64,000 nt of DNA from Aquanectria penicillioides (GCA_003415625.1 PYIU01000003.1:2170001-2234000), one strand, 5' to 3'. Numbered from the stretch's first letter, positions 37,470 to 49,590 are shown. The notes: a model not told the origin generated them from the sequence alone. Numbers and translations: made by a program.

Positions 37470-38900
37470 TTGCCCTTAAACTTACAACTGCTTGCAGCTA
37501 TCCCAAACCACCTCTAAAACATCTAAAACCATAATCAACCGATTCCTTATACTAGATTACCCCTAGCTATAATAGCGCATTAGGAGCACAGCACTAACGC
37601 TACAGCCCTTCCAATAGTTATCAATTTAGAAAGATATAGTATTAAAAATAGCTAATATAACCCCCTTTTTACCGCCAGCTAGTATAGCAGTACGCCTAAA
37701 ATAAATAAAGCAATAGAAGCTAGCAGGAGCCTTATAATTAATAAAGATAAAAAAGCCTATAAAGCTATTATTAAAATCATTCTATCTTACCTTTTTAAAG
37801 CGGTTTAAAAGGTATTTTAAATCTATACTAATGCGCATAAGATGCACTCTTGCCCCCCCTTTAAGATCAATATAACCTTTAAAAAAAGACTTATTAATAA
37901 AATTACTATTACTATAATAACCGCTATTATTATAGCGGTAATAGCCGCTTTAGCTAACTTAAGCTTCTTTTCTTTTTAGCTAATATAATAGTCTTATGTA
38001 TTGGTCCTTTTATGCAGCCTTATACCTATAAACACTAAAACCAATAAGTGCATAATGTATAGCTGCATTAAGCATAAGGTTACTATCTGCATTAAGAATG
38101 CCCCTAAAGATATTAAAAACTGCACTTTAATGGAAACTATATAAGCAGTAAATTAAGCCTATAGCAACTCCTATATAGTTGTAGTATGCTATCTCCCTAA
38201 TAGAGATATAGTCCTTACCTTTCTTACCTTAAAATGGGCTAAAGCCTTTTGCAATAAAGGATAGATAGCTATAGCATTTAGGAATAATGCCCTTTTAGCT
38301 CCTTTAATCTTTACTATTTTAATAAAGGGAATTTAAATTAAATCTATTTTTAATAATATAAATAAATTTATTAAAACTATTAATAATACTAATACCTTAA
38401 GAGTTAATAAGGCAAAGCCTACTTAAGCCTAAAATAGTATTGCTATAAAAATAAACTTAATTCTCTATATTCTATTAATTAAAGAAGCTAATAGCCTATA
38501 TAATAATAAGCTTCTTTTTAATATAAAACTTTATAATTATAAACCCTTTAATAAAGGATTAAAACCTACTTAATGCTTTTAATACTATAAGTATAGCTAT
38601 ATTATAAGAAACTGCTAATTTACCCTAACCTATAGCTAATGCAGTAGCTTAGCGCATAATAATTGCCTTACTAAAAAAGAAGAAATCCCTTACTACTATA
38701 CTCTATACTATAGAGACTATTTAGCCTAAAGCTATACCTACCCTATAGTAGAAAAGTATTAAACCTATATAAAAGAAGAATACTATAGATAATTAATAAA
38801 ATATAAAGAATGCATTTTAATATAGTAAAACCCCTTTTGCTTATAATAGAATAGCTTCTTTAGGAACCCCCCTTTATAGCTCCCCCCCTACTAAAAGAAT
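37470..38900 (+). pseudogene. LINE ORF1 (gag-like RNA-binding protein), copy 4
   Basis: Read through former glutamine codons, the frame runs almost continuously from 37470. The central part reads LKWAKAFCNKG and later SLYNNKLLFNIKLYN, the pattern seen before the knuckles of fungal LINE ORF1 proteins. The first knuckle at 38574-38615 reads C-F-stop-Y-Y-K-Y-S-Y-I-I-R-N-C. Undoing C-to-T gives the spacing C-x2-C-x4-H-x4-C. A second knuckle-like stretch follows at about 38630-38670 with C, H and C visible. The protein would bind element RNA in the ribonucleoprotein particle. Stops and lost ligands make it non-functional. The true start codon is unclear. Confidence 0.78.
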
Positions 38901-38959
38901 TAGCTAACCCTTAAGATCTATAAATAAACAACACTACACTTTATTTAGCGCTTCCCCTT

Positions 38960-41900
38960 CCTTTAGCGCCTATACCCTATTGCTACTATCTATTGAATTA
39001 ACCCCCTTATCTATATCTAACTAATATAGGTCCTATTCTAGAATATACACTACTATCTTAAGTTAATCCATTAAATGCTATATACCTGCAATAAATATAA
39101 TGCAATTGCACTCCTTAAACTAGCTAAAAACTAAAGAACTAATGCCCTAGCAAACCCTAAAAGATTAAACTATACTATAATCTATTACTTAAGCTATATA
39201 GCTCTTTATATATATAAATAATATAGACTGGAAACCTAAATCTATTAGGCTAAAGAAAATTAGGCTAGTATTGATTTTAAGCACTACTATATAAGAATAA
39301 TTATAGTATATAACCCCCTAAAAGGCAAGGGAAACTTGGGGCAATGCGCGCTTTAGCCGGCCTTACTCCAGCCCCCCAAACAATTATAGTTAAAGACTTT
39401 AACCTATACTACCCAATTTAGAACTGCTATAAAAGAACCACTCTATATAGCCTAACCTTTTTAATAGAGATGCAATAGCTAAATATAGCCCTAATAACCC
39501 CCTATAGAATAGTAACTTAAAAAGCTAATAATACTAAAAATAGCACTCTTAATCTAGCCTAAGCCTTAAAGAATAGCTATACTATTTATTTAAGCCTTAA
39601 CTATAACTTAAATAGCTTTAATTATATTTTATAGCAAATATATATTAAACCCTCTATAAATATATTGCCTTCTTTTCTATTAAACCCCTAGCCTATAGCA
39701 TTTAACTAATATATAATAAACCCTAAAAAGGCTAAACTTAAGGCATAAGTCACTCTTTATTAAACTTTAGGCAAGATAACCTTTATATAATAATTAAAAT
39801 AGGCAATTAAATAGCTAACTTAAGGACTATATTAAATTGCTTAGCATACTACCCTAATATAAAAGCAACCTAAACCTAGCTGCAATAACTAATAGAACTA
39901 GCCTATTGTAAAGGCTACCTGCCAACTTAAATAAGTATAAAAATGCATATAATGCAATAGTATAATAGCCAATTAGCTAAAACTATAAAAAGCAGGCAAT
40001 AAGCAAAAGGCTTATATAGCTAGGGCTAAGCAAGCAGCTTAATGCAATACTCTATCTAAAGCTAAAATAGAGAAAAGTATAGGTAGCTAAAAGAAACTTT
40101 AGAACTTAAAGAAATAGGCATAACTCTAGAGTAGGATTGCCCTAGCCCTATCTTAGCTCCCCCCCTTAACTGCCTTAAGCAAGACTCCCTAGCTATAAGC
40201 CATATTAAAAAGGTAACTATATTAGTAAAATGCTTTTTCCTTAAACCTTAAGTAAATAACTAAAACATTAAACCTATTATAATAAACCTTATAATATAAC
40301 CTATAGAAGTAAACTAAATGCTATAAAATGCTAAGGACCTAATATAGAATTGTATTAAACTCTATAAGCTAGTATATACACTCTTTAAAATCTAATTATA
40401 AAAAGCTTTTAATAGCAATAGATTCTTTACTGGCTTCCTTAAAGCATATAGCAAGCCCTTTCTAAAAGTCCTTACTACTATTATAAATATAAGCATTATA
40501 TTTAGGCACTTTTTATATTGCTTTTGCTATATAACCGCTACTATTATCCTTAAGCTAAATAAAATAATAGCCTAAAAATGCATAGCATTTAAATAGAGAT
40601 CTATCTTTCTTTTTAGTATTATTAGTAAAGTAATAAAGTTAATAATAGCCCAATAAATAGCAGTAGTGGCTAAAAGCCTAAATATACTCCCTAATAATTA
40701 AATAGGGAATAGGCCTTAAAGGTCCATTAAGCTTGCCCTTACAGTTATAATAGAAGCAATATATATAGTATAGGCTTGCAATAAAATAGCATTACTCCTT
40801 TAACTAGACTTTACTGCAGCCTTTAATTTGGTTAACTATAAGAGGCTTATTGCTATTCTTTATAATTAAGGCTTTTTATAATAGCTATTAGTTTAGCTTT
40901 TTAACTATCTATTTAAGCATTTAGTGTACCTTTAGTTTAATAGTAAGTCCTCTAAACCTTATAGCATTAAGGCTAGGGTTCTATAGGGTTTACTGCTCTT
41001 CTCTATTCTCTTTATTCTATTTATATTAAGGCTCTATATAGCACTTAATAAAGTCCCTAAAATTATAGTAGTTAAATTTACTAATAATATAAATATACTT
41101 ATATTTAAAAGAGATATAATAGAGACTTAAGCTTAACTTAAAGCTATATAAATAGTATATGCATTTTAGGCCTCTACTAATAGTATAACCTTTAAACCCA
41201 TTAAAGCCTAGCTTCTTTACTTCTCCTATTAGCATTAAGGGCATTAAGTTTAACTAACCCTTACCTAAAATACAATTTAATTGCAAAAATTATACTATTT
41301 CTTTAGATTATAGCTATATAAAAAACTGCTTTAAGGCCTATATATCTTTAAGCTTAAAGGAAAACTTAAATGCTAAAGATAGGCCCTTACTGCCCTTACT
41401 GCAAGTATATAGGAAGTAAACCTTAAGGCCGCCCGTACAATATATATATATATAATTAAATCTACAATTGCCTATAGCGCTAGCATATACCATTCCCTAA
41501 TAAAAAGGGGCAGCAACCTAAAGGGAATTGCTAAAGCCTTATTAATTAAATAGACTTAAGCCCTATATACTATTAGGAAAGGCTATAGAGCTACCTTAAT
41601 TAAACTGCTAAAAAGTGAGCTTAAAATCCCCTTACTAAATATATACCTTAATAAATAACTTACTTAACTTTAAGGCTAGCTCTAAACTTAAGGCACTAAA
41701 AGACTTATTCTCTCTATAATTGCATTAGCAATGCACTAAATCCATTATTGCTGCTGCAATAGCTCTTAGTATAAACTAATATAGAAATATAAAGAGTGGC
41801 TTATTAATTAACTCCTTAATAGAAAATATAAAAAAAACTAAAAGTTAATTAAAAACTAAGCATTAGCTAATTAAAGGCACTAATAGAAGTAAGCTAAATA

Positions 41901-42230
41901 TAAATCTTATAAATAGTATATTAATAATAGAATAAAGGCAGCTAAAATCTTTCTATTCTATATAAAGAAGAAAACTATTTGCCTATATAAAGGACTAAAA
42001 AAGTATAAAAGCTTTTTACTTGCCTAAATGCAAATAGATTGCATTAAACTCTAGAAATTCCTTTTCTAAAGAAAAGTCCCTAAAGTAAGTATGCCTTAAT
42101 ACTAGTATAGAGATACTATTAAAACAATTAGCTATATTATACTATATTGCTTGCTTTACTTTAGCTAAAAAGAAACCCTATTTAATTTACTTTATAATTT
42201 TCTTAAGCTTAAGTAGTATCTATCTAAAGC
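38960..42230 (+). pseudogene. LINE ORF2 (endonuclease and reverse transcriptase), copy 4
   Basis: Domains in order: the APE-type endonuclease has IIVKDFNLYYPI at 39380-39424 and later STLNLA (family S.IDL). Reverse transcriptase motif A at 40804-40860 reads LDFTAAFNLVNYKRLI and keeps its aspartate. An SILFILF block (family SP.LF.LF) lies near 41000. Motif C at 41077-41088 reads FTNN for FADD. A thumb block with ALYTIRKGYRATLIKLL lies at about 41550-41610. The C-terminal knuckle (family C.C...ET..H.LL.C) is at 42099-42150. The endonuclease and motif C codons are 1682 nt apart, one less than in copies 3 and 5, so there is a frameshift as well as stops. The 72-codon minus-strand frame at 41026-41244 is the antisense of the motif B-C region. 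Confidence 0.9.
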
Positions 42231-43461
42231 CTAAACTATATACTACTTTATTAAGTAGCTAGCCTATCTTTATATTATACTATACTATAAGCTAGCTATT
42301 AAGCTATACTTAATTTAAAATATATTTACTCTTGCATTACCCCTATCTTTTAGTAACTTTTCTATTTAAGTGCTTTAACCCCTTTATTAAAAGGGAAGTT
42401 AATATACCTAAAAAAACCCCCTTTAAGAAAGGGAAAAAACCGGCCTATTATATAAATAATACACTAAAGCCTGCCCCTTTTAATAGCTAGGTCTTTACTT
42501 TAGCCCTATTTAGACTTTGCCTTTATTTATTGCTGTGCTTAATTTATACCTATTTGCTTTAGCAATACTATTTACTTTAAGTCTATATCCTCCTTAAAAG
42601 ATATAAGATCTATTTTATTCTCCTTACTATCCCCCTTCTATTCTCCTTTATGCTATTCTCCCCTTTATCCTTAAGCCCCCCCCATTTTAATCCCCTTTTA
42701 GCTCCTTTAAAGCTTAAGCTATTGCTTAAAAAGTTATATTAAACTTTAGTCTTTATTATTAATATTAGCTAACTTAAACCTACACTAAGACTAGCGCTAT
42801 TTACTATTACTATTGCTTTTAGGCATTACTTATTCTTAAGTAGCCTTAGCCCCCTTAACTAAAAAAAACAGTATAGCCATTAAGCTCTTAAGAGCTATAG
42901 CTATATAGTTAACTCTATTAATTAGCTTATAAAGCTAATTAGCACTAAAACCTATAGTTAGAACTATAAAAGCGGCTTAAGAGCGTGCCTAAATTGCCCT
43001 TCTTTTAGCCTAAATGGCCTTAGCCCTTAACTGCTAGAGCTTCTCTTTCTATAATCTATATTAGTATTATATCTATAATAGAACTAGATTAAGCTATACT
43101 TACTATAGCTATCCCTTTCTATAATGCTACTATTAGTATATAAGCATTAGCCTCTATTAAATATAGTAGTAGCTTATATAGCTTATATATATAGGCATAA
43201 GCTATATAGCCGCTAGCCTTAATATTTTTTAATAGTTAGCTTTTTATAACTATAAGGGATAGAAACTATATATTAGCCTAATTTTGGTATAGACTATCCT
43301 TTCTATCTCTTACTATCTATATAATGCATATAGAATAGAGCAGATCCTACACTGCCCTTAGGGTTAGTGCAGTACCCTTTACTTTAGTATAGCCAGCTTG
43401 GCATTTTGGTATCTATTAATATTAGCAAAATATAGTTTATAGCTGCTATAAATATATACTG

Positions 43462-43462
43462 C

Positions 43463-43523
<61 letters not shown>

Positions 43524-43536
43524 GTTATTATAGTTA
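43462..43536. repeat. (TTA)n microsatellite of LINE copy 4
   Basis: About two dozen TTA units, mutated from a CGT repeat. The minus-strand frame across it (43379-43573) is just poly-isoleucine and not a gene. Confidence 0.9.
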
Positions 43537-44071
43537 TTATCCTTAGCTGCATATAATTAGTATAGAATAGCAATAAAAGTAGTAGTTAGTACTTATATAA
43601 GTTAGGTATTCTATATAAGCAATGCATTAGTAAAGTATATACTTAAAGATAATAGAAAGCTCTTATAGAGGTATATAAAGAAGGAAGGAAAGGAAAGAAA
43701 ACAGGCATGCCTATAAAGTTCAAGAAATAATAATAGCAATACTTAAACAACTGGCAGCCAGCCGGCCGCTAGCTAGCATTAGGTTGGCGCCCCACTCCTT
43801 ACAATAGGCCTATAGTATAGATAATCCGGACCTATTGCAGGCCCTACTTTCACCCTATTTACTAACCCTATAATTAGGTAAATAGAATATTTTAGTAATA
43901 GCACTAAACTAACCTTTAATCTAATGCTCCTCTATAGAGGACCTATATTAAGTTTAATATTATATTAAATAAAGGTTTTTATTCTATTAATATAGTTTTT
44001 TCCTTTATTTATATAGTATAAAAGCACTATTTACCTTATAGGTCTATAGAGTATTAATAAATAAATAAATA

Positions 44072-44085
44072 AATAGTTTTAATAA
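44072..44085. repeat. Right target-site duplication of LINE copy 4
   Basis: AATAGTTTTAATAA follows the (AAAT)n tail; the sequence then resumes copy 3 on the minus strand. Confidence 0.92.
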
Positions 44086-45005
44086 ATTTATTTATATTAT
44101 TAAAAATAGATTTAATTTAAATTCTTTTTATTAAAATAATAAAGATTAAAAAAAAAAAAGAGTATTATTTTTAAATATAATAGCTATTTATTCTTTTTTA
44201 TAAAAGGCTTTAGCCTATTTTAAAGTAAAAAAAACTAAAAATTATATTTTTATTTAAAAGGCAATATACTATAATTATATAGAAATTACTATAGGCTTAA
44301 TTTACTATTTATATAATTTCTATTAAAATATAGTTTTTAATATCTTTAAAAGTATTTTTAGTATAAATAATAACTTTATACTTAATATAGCTATATATTA
44401 TATATTTATTAATTTTAATATTTATAAATATAAAGCTATATAAAAAGATTAATATATAAAACTATTATATTAATTAAAAAAAAAAGCTTAAATTAATTAA
44501 AATAGCTATTATTATTATAATAATAATAATTATTATAATAATAGTAATTATTATAATAGTAATAATTTTATTAATAAATCTCTTTTTAAAGGTTATATTA
44601 ATCTTAAAGAAAGAGTAAAAGCATACTTTATATATATTAATATAGATTTAAAATACCTTTTAAATTACTTTATAAAGGTAAAATAGAATAATCTTAATAA
44701 TAATAGCTTTATAGGCTTTTTTATCTTTATTAATTATAGGGCTTCTATTAGCTTTTATTGCCTTATTTATTTTAGATATACTATTATATTAGCTAGCAGT
44801 AAAAAGGGAGTTATATTAGCTATTTTTAATACTATATTTTCTTAAATTAATAACTATTAAAAGGGCTATAGTATTAGCATTGCACTCTTAATGCACTATT
44901 ATATTTAAGGGTAATTTAATATAAGGAATTAATTAATTATAGTTTAAAATATTTTAAAGGTAGTTTAAAATAGCTGCAAATAGTTATAAGTTTAAGGGTA
45001 AAGTT
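44086..45005 (-). pseudogene. LINE ORF1 5' part, copy 3
   Basis: This is the complement of 37470-38350 of copy 4 and ends at the complement of CCCTTAAACTTA, near 45000. It is heavily mutated. The hairpin that reads ACCGCTATTATTATAGCGGT in copy 4 has become a plain AT repeat at about 44510-44570. Confidence 0.75.
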
Positions 45006-45010
45006 TTTTT

Positions 45011-45293
45011 ATTAAATTTATTATAAATAATATTAAAAATAATAGCTTTAATAATAAAACTATTATACTATTTATTTTATAATTATATTAAAAATATATA
45101 TATAAACTTTATAATTATATTAAAATTAATAATTAAATAATAAATAATTATTAATTATATATTAAACTTTATTTAATTAATATTTTAAAAATACTATAAT
45201 TATAAATTCTAAAGTATAAATATACTTATAAATTATTAATCTTTATTTAAAAAATATAAATATTAATTATTTAAAAGTACTATTTATTATATA
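45011..45293. other. Unassigned AT-rich spacer
   Basis: It lies between the 5' end of LINE copy 3 and the next LINE fragment. Nothing was recognised. Confidence 0.5.
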
Positions 45294-45405
45294 TTTATTT
45301 ATTTATTTAATAATACTCTATAGGTCTTATAATAGGCAATGCTTTTATACTATTTTCAATAAAGGAAAAACTATATATATAAAATATTAAATAAAAACCC
45401 TTATA
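45294..45405 (-). mobile_element. Very short 5'-truncated LINE fragment
   Basis: This is the complement of the last 100 or so bases of the LINE: a TTTA repeat, AATACTCTATAGG, then GCTTTTATACTATTT and AAAGGAAAAACTATAT. It diverges from the other copies beyond about 45400. The target-site duplication was not resolved. Confidence 0.75.
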
Positions 45406-45429
45406 TCCCTTACTTACTAGCCCTTTATT

Positions 45430-45890
45430 TATCTCTATAGATTAGAATTAATTAAATACTAATTATGCCTTTTATAGTTTAGTATATATTAACTACCTTT
45501 CTCCTATTTTTACTTATAATAACTATACTACCAATTAGCCCTATAGAAACAGTATATTATTATACCTAGAATTTACAGCTAGGGAGACTGCCAAGGATCT
45601 TGCGCTTTAGTTGCGGCCTAAGTTTATTTGAGAGCTATAGGGCTAGGCTCTTACAGGCCTTGCCTAAACCTATAGCCTTACTATCGCAAGTTGGGCTCGC
45701 TGGGATAACGCTCTAGAAGCGGCCGAGTTTTTTGCTACCAGCTATGGGCTAGGCTGCTTTTAAGTTCCCCTTGCCCTGCTCGGGTGGACCAATCTTAAGT
45801 AGGTAAAAAGAGGTGCCTTAGTGGGATTTAAACTCACTCTCTCTATATTGAGGGCTTTTAGGCAGTAACTACTCTATTATAGGGGGCTAT
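45430..45890 (-). other. Unmutated island with tRNA-like (SINE-like) head
   Basis: GC-rich sequence with intact CG steps (for example TTGCGCTTTAGTTGCGG) sits in mutated surroundings. On the minus strand, 45805-45888 carries TAATAGAGTAG, close to a Pol III A box, and about 45 bases on GAGTTTAAATCCCAC, close to a B box with TpsiC stem. CTCTTTTT then follows, resembling a Pol III terminator. The acceptor stem pairs poorly and the anticodon arm is not credible, so I do not call a tRNA gene. A tRNA-derived SINE, or a decayed tRNA with adjoining unique sequence, are both possible. Confidence 0.4.
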
Positions 45891-46231
45891 TTATTATATA
45901 ATTTATATATAATAATTAACTTTTACTTTAGAAATATAAAAGTTAATTATTTAAATATAAAGTTTAATATTTAACTTTTATATATAATATATTTTTTATT
46001 ATTAAATAAAATATAAAACTATTATTTATTTTATTAATATATAATCTATAAAGTATTATTATATAAAATTTAATTTACTATATAATAGCTAAATAATAGC
46101 TAATATATTCTATAATATTTATATATTATTTTTTTTTTAAGTTAATTAAATAGTTTAATAATTAAAAACAAGCTATATAATAAAAGTCTACTTAAGCGAG
46201 GACAGTAGAGAGGCCACAGATAGCCAATAGG
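45891..46231. other. AT-rich spacer with a small unmutated patch
   Basis: The patch at 46190-46231 (AAGCGAGGACAGTAGAGAGG and on) directly abuts the Copia left LTR. The rest is featureless. Confidence 0.5.
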
Positions 46232-46459
46232 TATTAAACTAAACTATTTATATAATTGTATGTATTTTTGTTTTTCTTCTTATCCCTTCTAGCCTTACTT
46301 TATTGCTTAGGCTCTAAAAGAGAGGTTAAGTTGCGCTAGACCTAATAGAGCTATATTATATTTATATAACCTTTATTTAATTATTTTAAGCTTTATTTCT
46401 ATAATCTAAAGTGCATTTTAGTATTTCTCTATATATAGAATACCTTAGATTTAATATAC
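46232..46459 (-). repeat. Copia 3' LTR (left), mutated
   Basis: It starts TATTAAACTAAAC and is recognisable to GAATA at 46443 by alignment with 59364-59574. It probably extends to 46459 (sense start TATATTAAATCTAAGG, a mutated TGTGTT...) because the purine tract begins at 46460. Confidence 0.82.
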
Positions 46460-46468
46460 CCCCTTAGA
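46460..46468 (-). promoter_or_regulatory. Copia polypurine tract
   Basis: CCCCCTTAG on the plus strand is CTAAGGGGG on the sense strand, immediately before the 3' LTR. It agrees with the minus-strand reverse transcriptase. Confidence 0.6.
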
Positions 46469-48120
46469 TTTACTAAAGGTAAGTTTAATATATTTTTTAT
46501 TTACTATTTATTTATTAATTTTATACTTTATTTATAGCTTTTTATTTTTATTTTATGCTTTTATTTTATTTTTATATTTATTATATTTTATTAATATTAT
46601 TTATTTAATATTTATTATTATATATAGATATTTTTAATTATTTTATAAATACTATTTATTTAATAAATAGAAATAATAAAATAGTTATAAATTATAATAA
46701 AAAGTATTCTTTAAATTACTTTATTTTAATTTTACTTTTTATCTTTATAGAAAGATCTTTATTTATAAATAAAGTAATTTATTTTTTTATTTTAAATTTC
46801 TTTTTTTTCTTTTTTTTTTAGCTTTAATATAATTTTATATATATATCTTTATAGTATTTTTAATCTTTAATTTATATATATTAACTATAATTATTTTAAT
46901 AAATATATATATATATATATACTATATTATAAGTTAATTTTATAGTTTAAAATTAAATTTTATAATTTAAAATTAAATTTTATAATTTATTTTTAAGTTT
47001 TATAGCTCTTTTTTTATTAACTATTTATAATAATAATAATTTATTTAATAAGCTATTCCCTCCCTTTATTAACTTTTTATTGCCCTTACTATAAGTTATT
47101 TTATAGCTTAAAACTAAATTATATATTACTAATTGTATTTTAATAGTATAAATTAATAGTAAGATTATATATAGGCCTAAGCTATTTATATAGCTTAAGC
47201 AAAAGAACTTTTTACTGCAATTAAGTATATTATTAAACTATAAGTATTTTTAAGTTAAATTTTAAGCTTTATTTAATAGTTTTACTTTATATAGTGCCTT
47301 TTAATAGTAGCTAATACCTTACCTTATCTATCTATTATTAGCCTTTATAGGCTAAAGTAATAGTAAATGCTAAAAGCACTTTAATGCCTTAAGGCAATGC
47401 TATAAGCGCTGTAACCCTAATGGCTATTGCTGCTCTATATAAATATATTTATATTATTATTTTGCATTTTATTTTATTAATTTAAGTTATAAAATAGCTC
47501 TTTTATTACTCTTTTTATAGTATTATTTTTTTTAAATTATATTTAAAGTAATAATATTAAAAAGAAAGTAAAAGTTTAATTTAGTATTTTATTTTTATAT
47601 TTTAAATTATAAAATTAATTTTTATATTATAAAAGAAAAATAAGCAATATATTGCCATTAAAGTTATATTAAATAAATGCACTATAGGCACTTTTCTATT
47701 TACTAAAGACCTTTATCTTTAATAAATAAAATAATTAAATTATTTTAAAGTTTATTTTACTATTTTATAGCTTATTTTTTTATTTTACCTTTTAGCTAAT
47801 AGCTATTATAATAGCATTAAATTAATAAATTTTATTATATTAATATTTTGTTTTTTTACTATTTTTATAATATTAAATATTAAAGCTATAAGCCTTTTAG
47901 TATTTCTTTAATTATATATTTTTTATAAATCTTAACTTTATTATATTTAAATATATTTTATTAAGTCTATAAATTTAAATTAATTTTAGCTCTTAAAAAA
48001 TAATTTACTTTATAATAGTTTTATTAAACTATTAGCTATTAATTTTACACTTTATTTATATAAAATAGAGATTATTTTTATTATTATAAATTATTTTAGC
48101 TAATAATTATATATATTAAT
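46469..48120 (-). pseudogene. Copia polyprotein C-terminal part (RNase H region expected)
   Basis: Position alone makes this the 3' end of the Copia pol gene: it lies between the LINE insertion and the 3' LTR on the minus strand. The plus strand is T-rich as in the rest of the element. No RNase H motif could be read with confidence. Confidence 0.45.
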
Positions 48121-48133
48121 ATATTTAAGCTTA
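48121..48133. repeat. Left target-site duplication of LINE copy 5
   Basis: ATATTTAAGCTTA is identical to 54740-54752. The match could extend three bases (AAT) to the left into the tail. Confidence 0.92.
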
Positions 48134-48143
48134 TATACAACTC

Positions 48144-49590
48144 TACCCTTAGACTTGCAACTGCTTGCAGCCATTCTAAACTACCTTTAAAATGTTTAAA
48201 ACTACAATTAATCGATTCCTTATATTAGGCTACCCTTAAATATAATAGCGCATTAGGAGCATAGCGCTAATACTATAGCCCTTTTAATAGTTATTAATTT
48301 AAGAAAATGCAATATTAAAAATAGCTAATATAACCCTCTTTTTACTATTAGCTAATATAGCAATATACCTAAAATAAATAAAGCAATAAAAACTAGCAAA
48401 AGCCTTATAATCAATAAAGATAAAGAAGCCTATAAAGCTATTACTAAAATTATTTTATTTTACTTTTTTAAAGCAGTTTAAAAGGTATTTTAAATTTATA
48501 TTAATATATATAAAATATACTTTTGCTTTCCCTTTAAAATTAATATAACCCTTAAAGAGAAACTTATTAATAAAATTACTGCTACTATAATAACTACTAT
48601 TATTATAGTAGTAATAGCCACTTTAGCTAATTTAAGCCTCTTTTCTTTTTAGCTAATATAATAGTTTTATATATTAGTCCTTTTATATAGCCTTATACTT
48701 ATAAATATTAAAATTAATAAATATATAATATATAGCTGCATTAAGTATAAAATTACTATTTATATTAAAGATACCCTTAAGGATATTAAAAACTGCACTT
48801 TAATAGAAACTATATAAATAGTAAATTAAGCCTATAGTAACTTCTATATAGTTATAGTATATTGCCTTTTTAATAAAAATATAGTCTTTACCTTTCTTAC
48901 TTTAAAATAGGCTAAAGCCTTTTATAAAAAAGAATAGATAGCTATTGCATTTAGGAATAATGCCCTTTTAGCTTCTTTAACCTTTATTATTTTAGTAAAG
49001 GGAATTTAAGTTAAATCTATTTTTAATAATATAAATAAATTTATTAAAACTATTAATAATATTAATACCTTAAAAATTAATAAGATAAAGTCTATTTAAG
49101 CCTAAAATAATACTGCAATAAAAATAAATTTAATTCTTTATATTCTATTAATTAAAGAAGCTAATAGCCTATATAATAATAGGCTATTTCTTAATGCTAA
49201 ACTTTATAATTGTAAACCCTTTAATAAAGAACTAAAATCTATTTAATACTTTTAATGCTATAAGTATAGCTATATTGTAAGAAACTGCTAATTTATTTTA
49301 ATTTATAGCTAATATAATAGCTTAATATATAATAATTGCTCTATTAAAAAGAGAGAAATCCCTTATTGCTGCACTCTATATTATAAAGACTATTTAGCCT
49401 AAAGCTATACCTATTTTATAGTAAAAAAGCATTAGACTTATATAAAAAAAGGATACTATAAATAATTAATAAAATATAAAGAATATACCTTAATATAGCA
49501 AAATGTTCTTTATATATAATAAAATAGCTTCTTTAGGAACCCCCTTTTTATAGCTTCCCTCCCTATTAAAAGAGTTAGCTAACCTTTAGG
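48144..49590 (+). pseudogene. LINE ORF1 (gag-like), copy 5
   Basis: Collinear with ORF1 of copy 4 at a constant offset of about 10,674. The knuckle at 49247-49288 reads Y-F-stop-C-Y-K-Y-S-Y-I-V-R-N-C. The second and fourth ligands survive and the first cysteine and the histidine are lost; copy 4 lost a different pair. The loss of different ligands in different copies shows independent mutation of each. Confidence 0.75.

Larger units (their letters stand above)
37426..44071 (+). mobile_element. LINE copy 4, full length (6,646 bp), least mutated copy
   Basis: A complete insertion lies between perfect 14-bp target-site duplications, inside ORF1 of copy 3. The 5' end is A-rich (CAAAAAAAACAAAAAAAAAC and so on) before the ORF1 start at about 37470. 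ORF1, ORF2, a 1.8-kb 3' region with a TAT microsatellite and an (AAAT)n tail follow. GC content is visibly higher than in the copy it interrupts, and many CA, TG and CG steps survive, so it inserted later or was partly spared. It is the best template for reconstructing the family. The EN-RT layout, gag-like ORF1 and C-terminal knuckle fit the Tad clade of fungal LINEs. No RNase H domain is apparent between the thumb region (ending about 41665) and the knuckle region (from about 41980). Confidence 0.94.
13632..45010 (-). mobile_element. LINE copy 3, near full length, split by LINE copies 2 and 4
   Basis: Three collinear minus-strand pieces make up one LINE: 13632-15552 (3' region and end of ORF2), 33651-37425 (most of ORF2 and part of ORF1) and 44072-45010 (ORF1 start and 5' end). 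The junctions are joined by target-site duplications of the inserted copies: TAATATAATATA at 15541-15552 and 33651-33662, and AATAGTTTTAATAA at 37412-37425 and 44072-44085. The pieces add up to roughly 6.6 kb, the size of copies 4 and 5. The left end carries the tail complement before AATACTCTATAG. The right end is the complement of the ORF1 start followed by a T run. It is among the most heavily mutated copies, as expected for the oldest. Its own target-site duplication could not be fixed. Confidence 0.88.

Noticed and set aside
43379..43573. 64-codon minus-strand frame with poly-isoleucine
   Set aside because: It is the translation of the TTA microsatellite.
45805..45888. tRNA gene on the minus strand
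   Set aside because: A and B box-like stretches are present, but the acceptor stem pairs poorly and no proper anticodon arm can be drawn.
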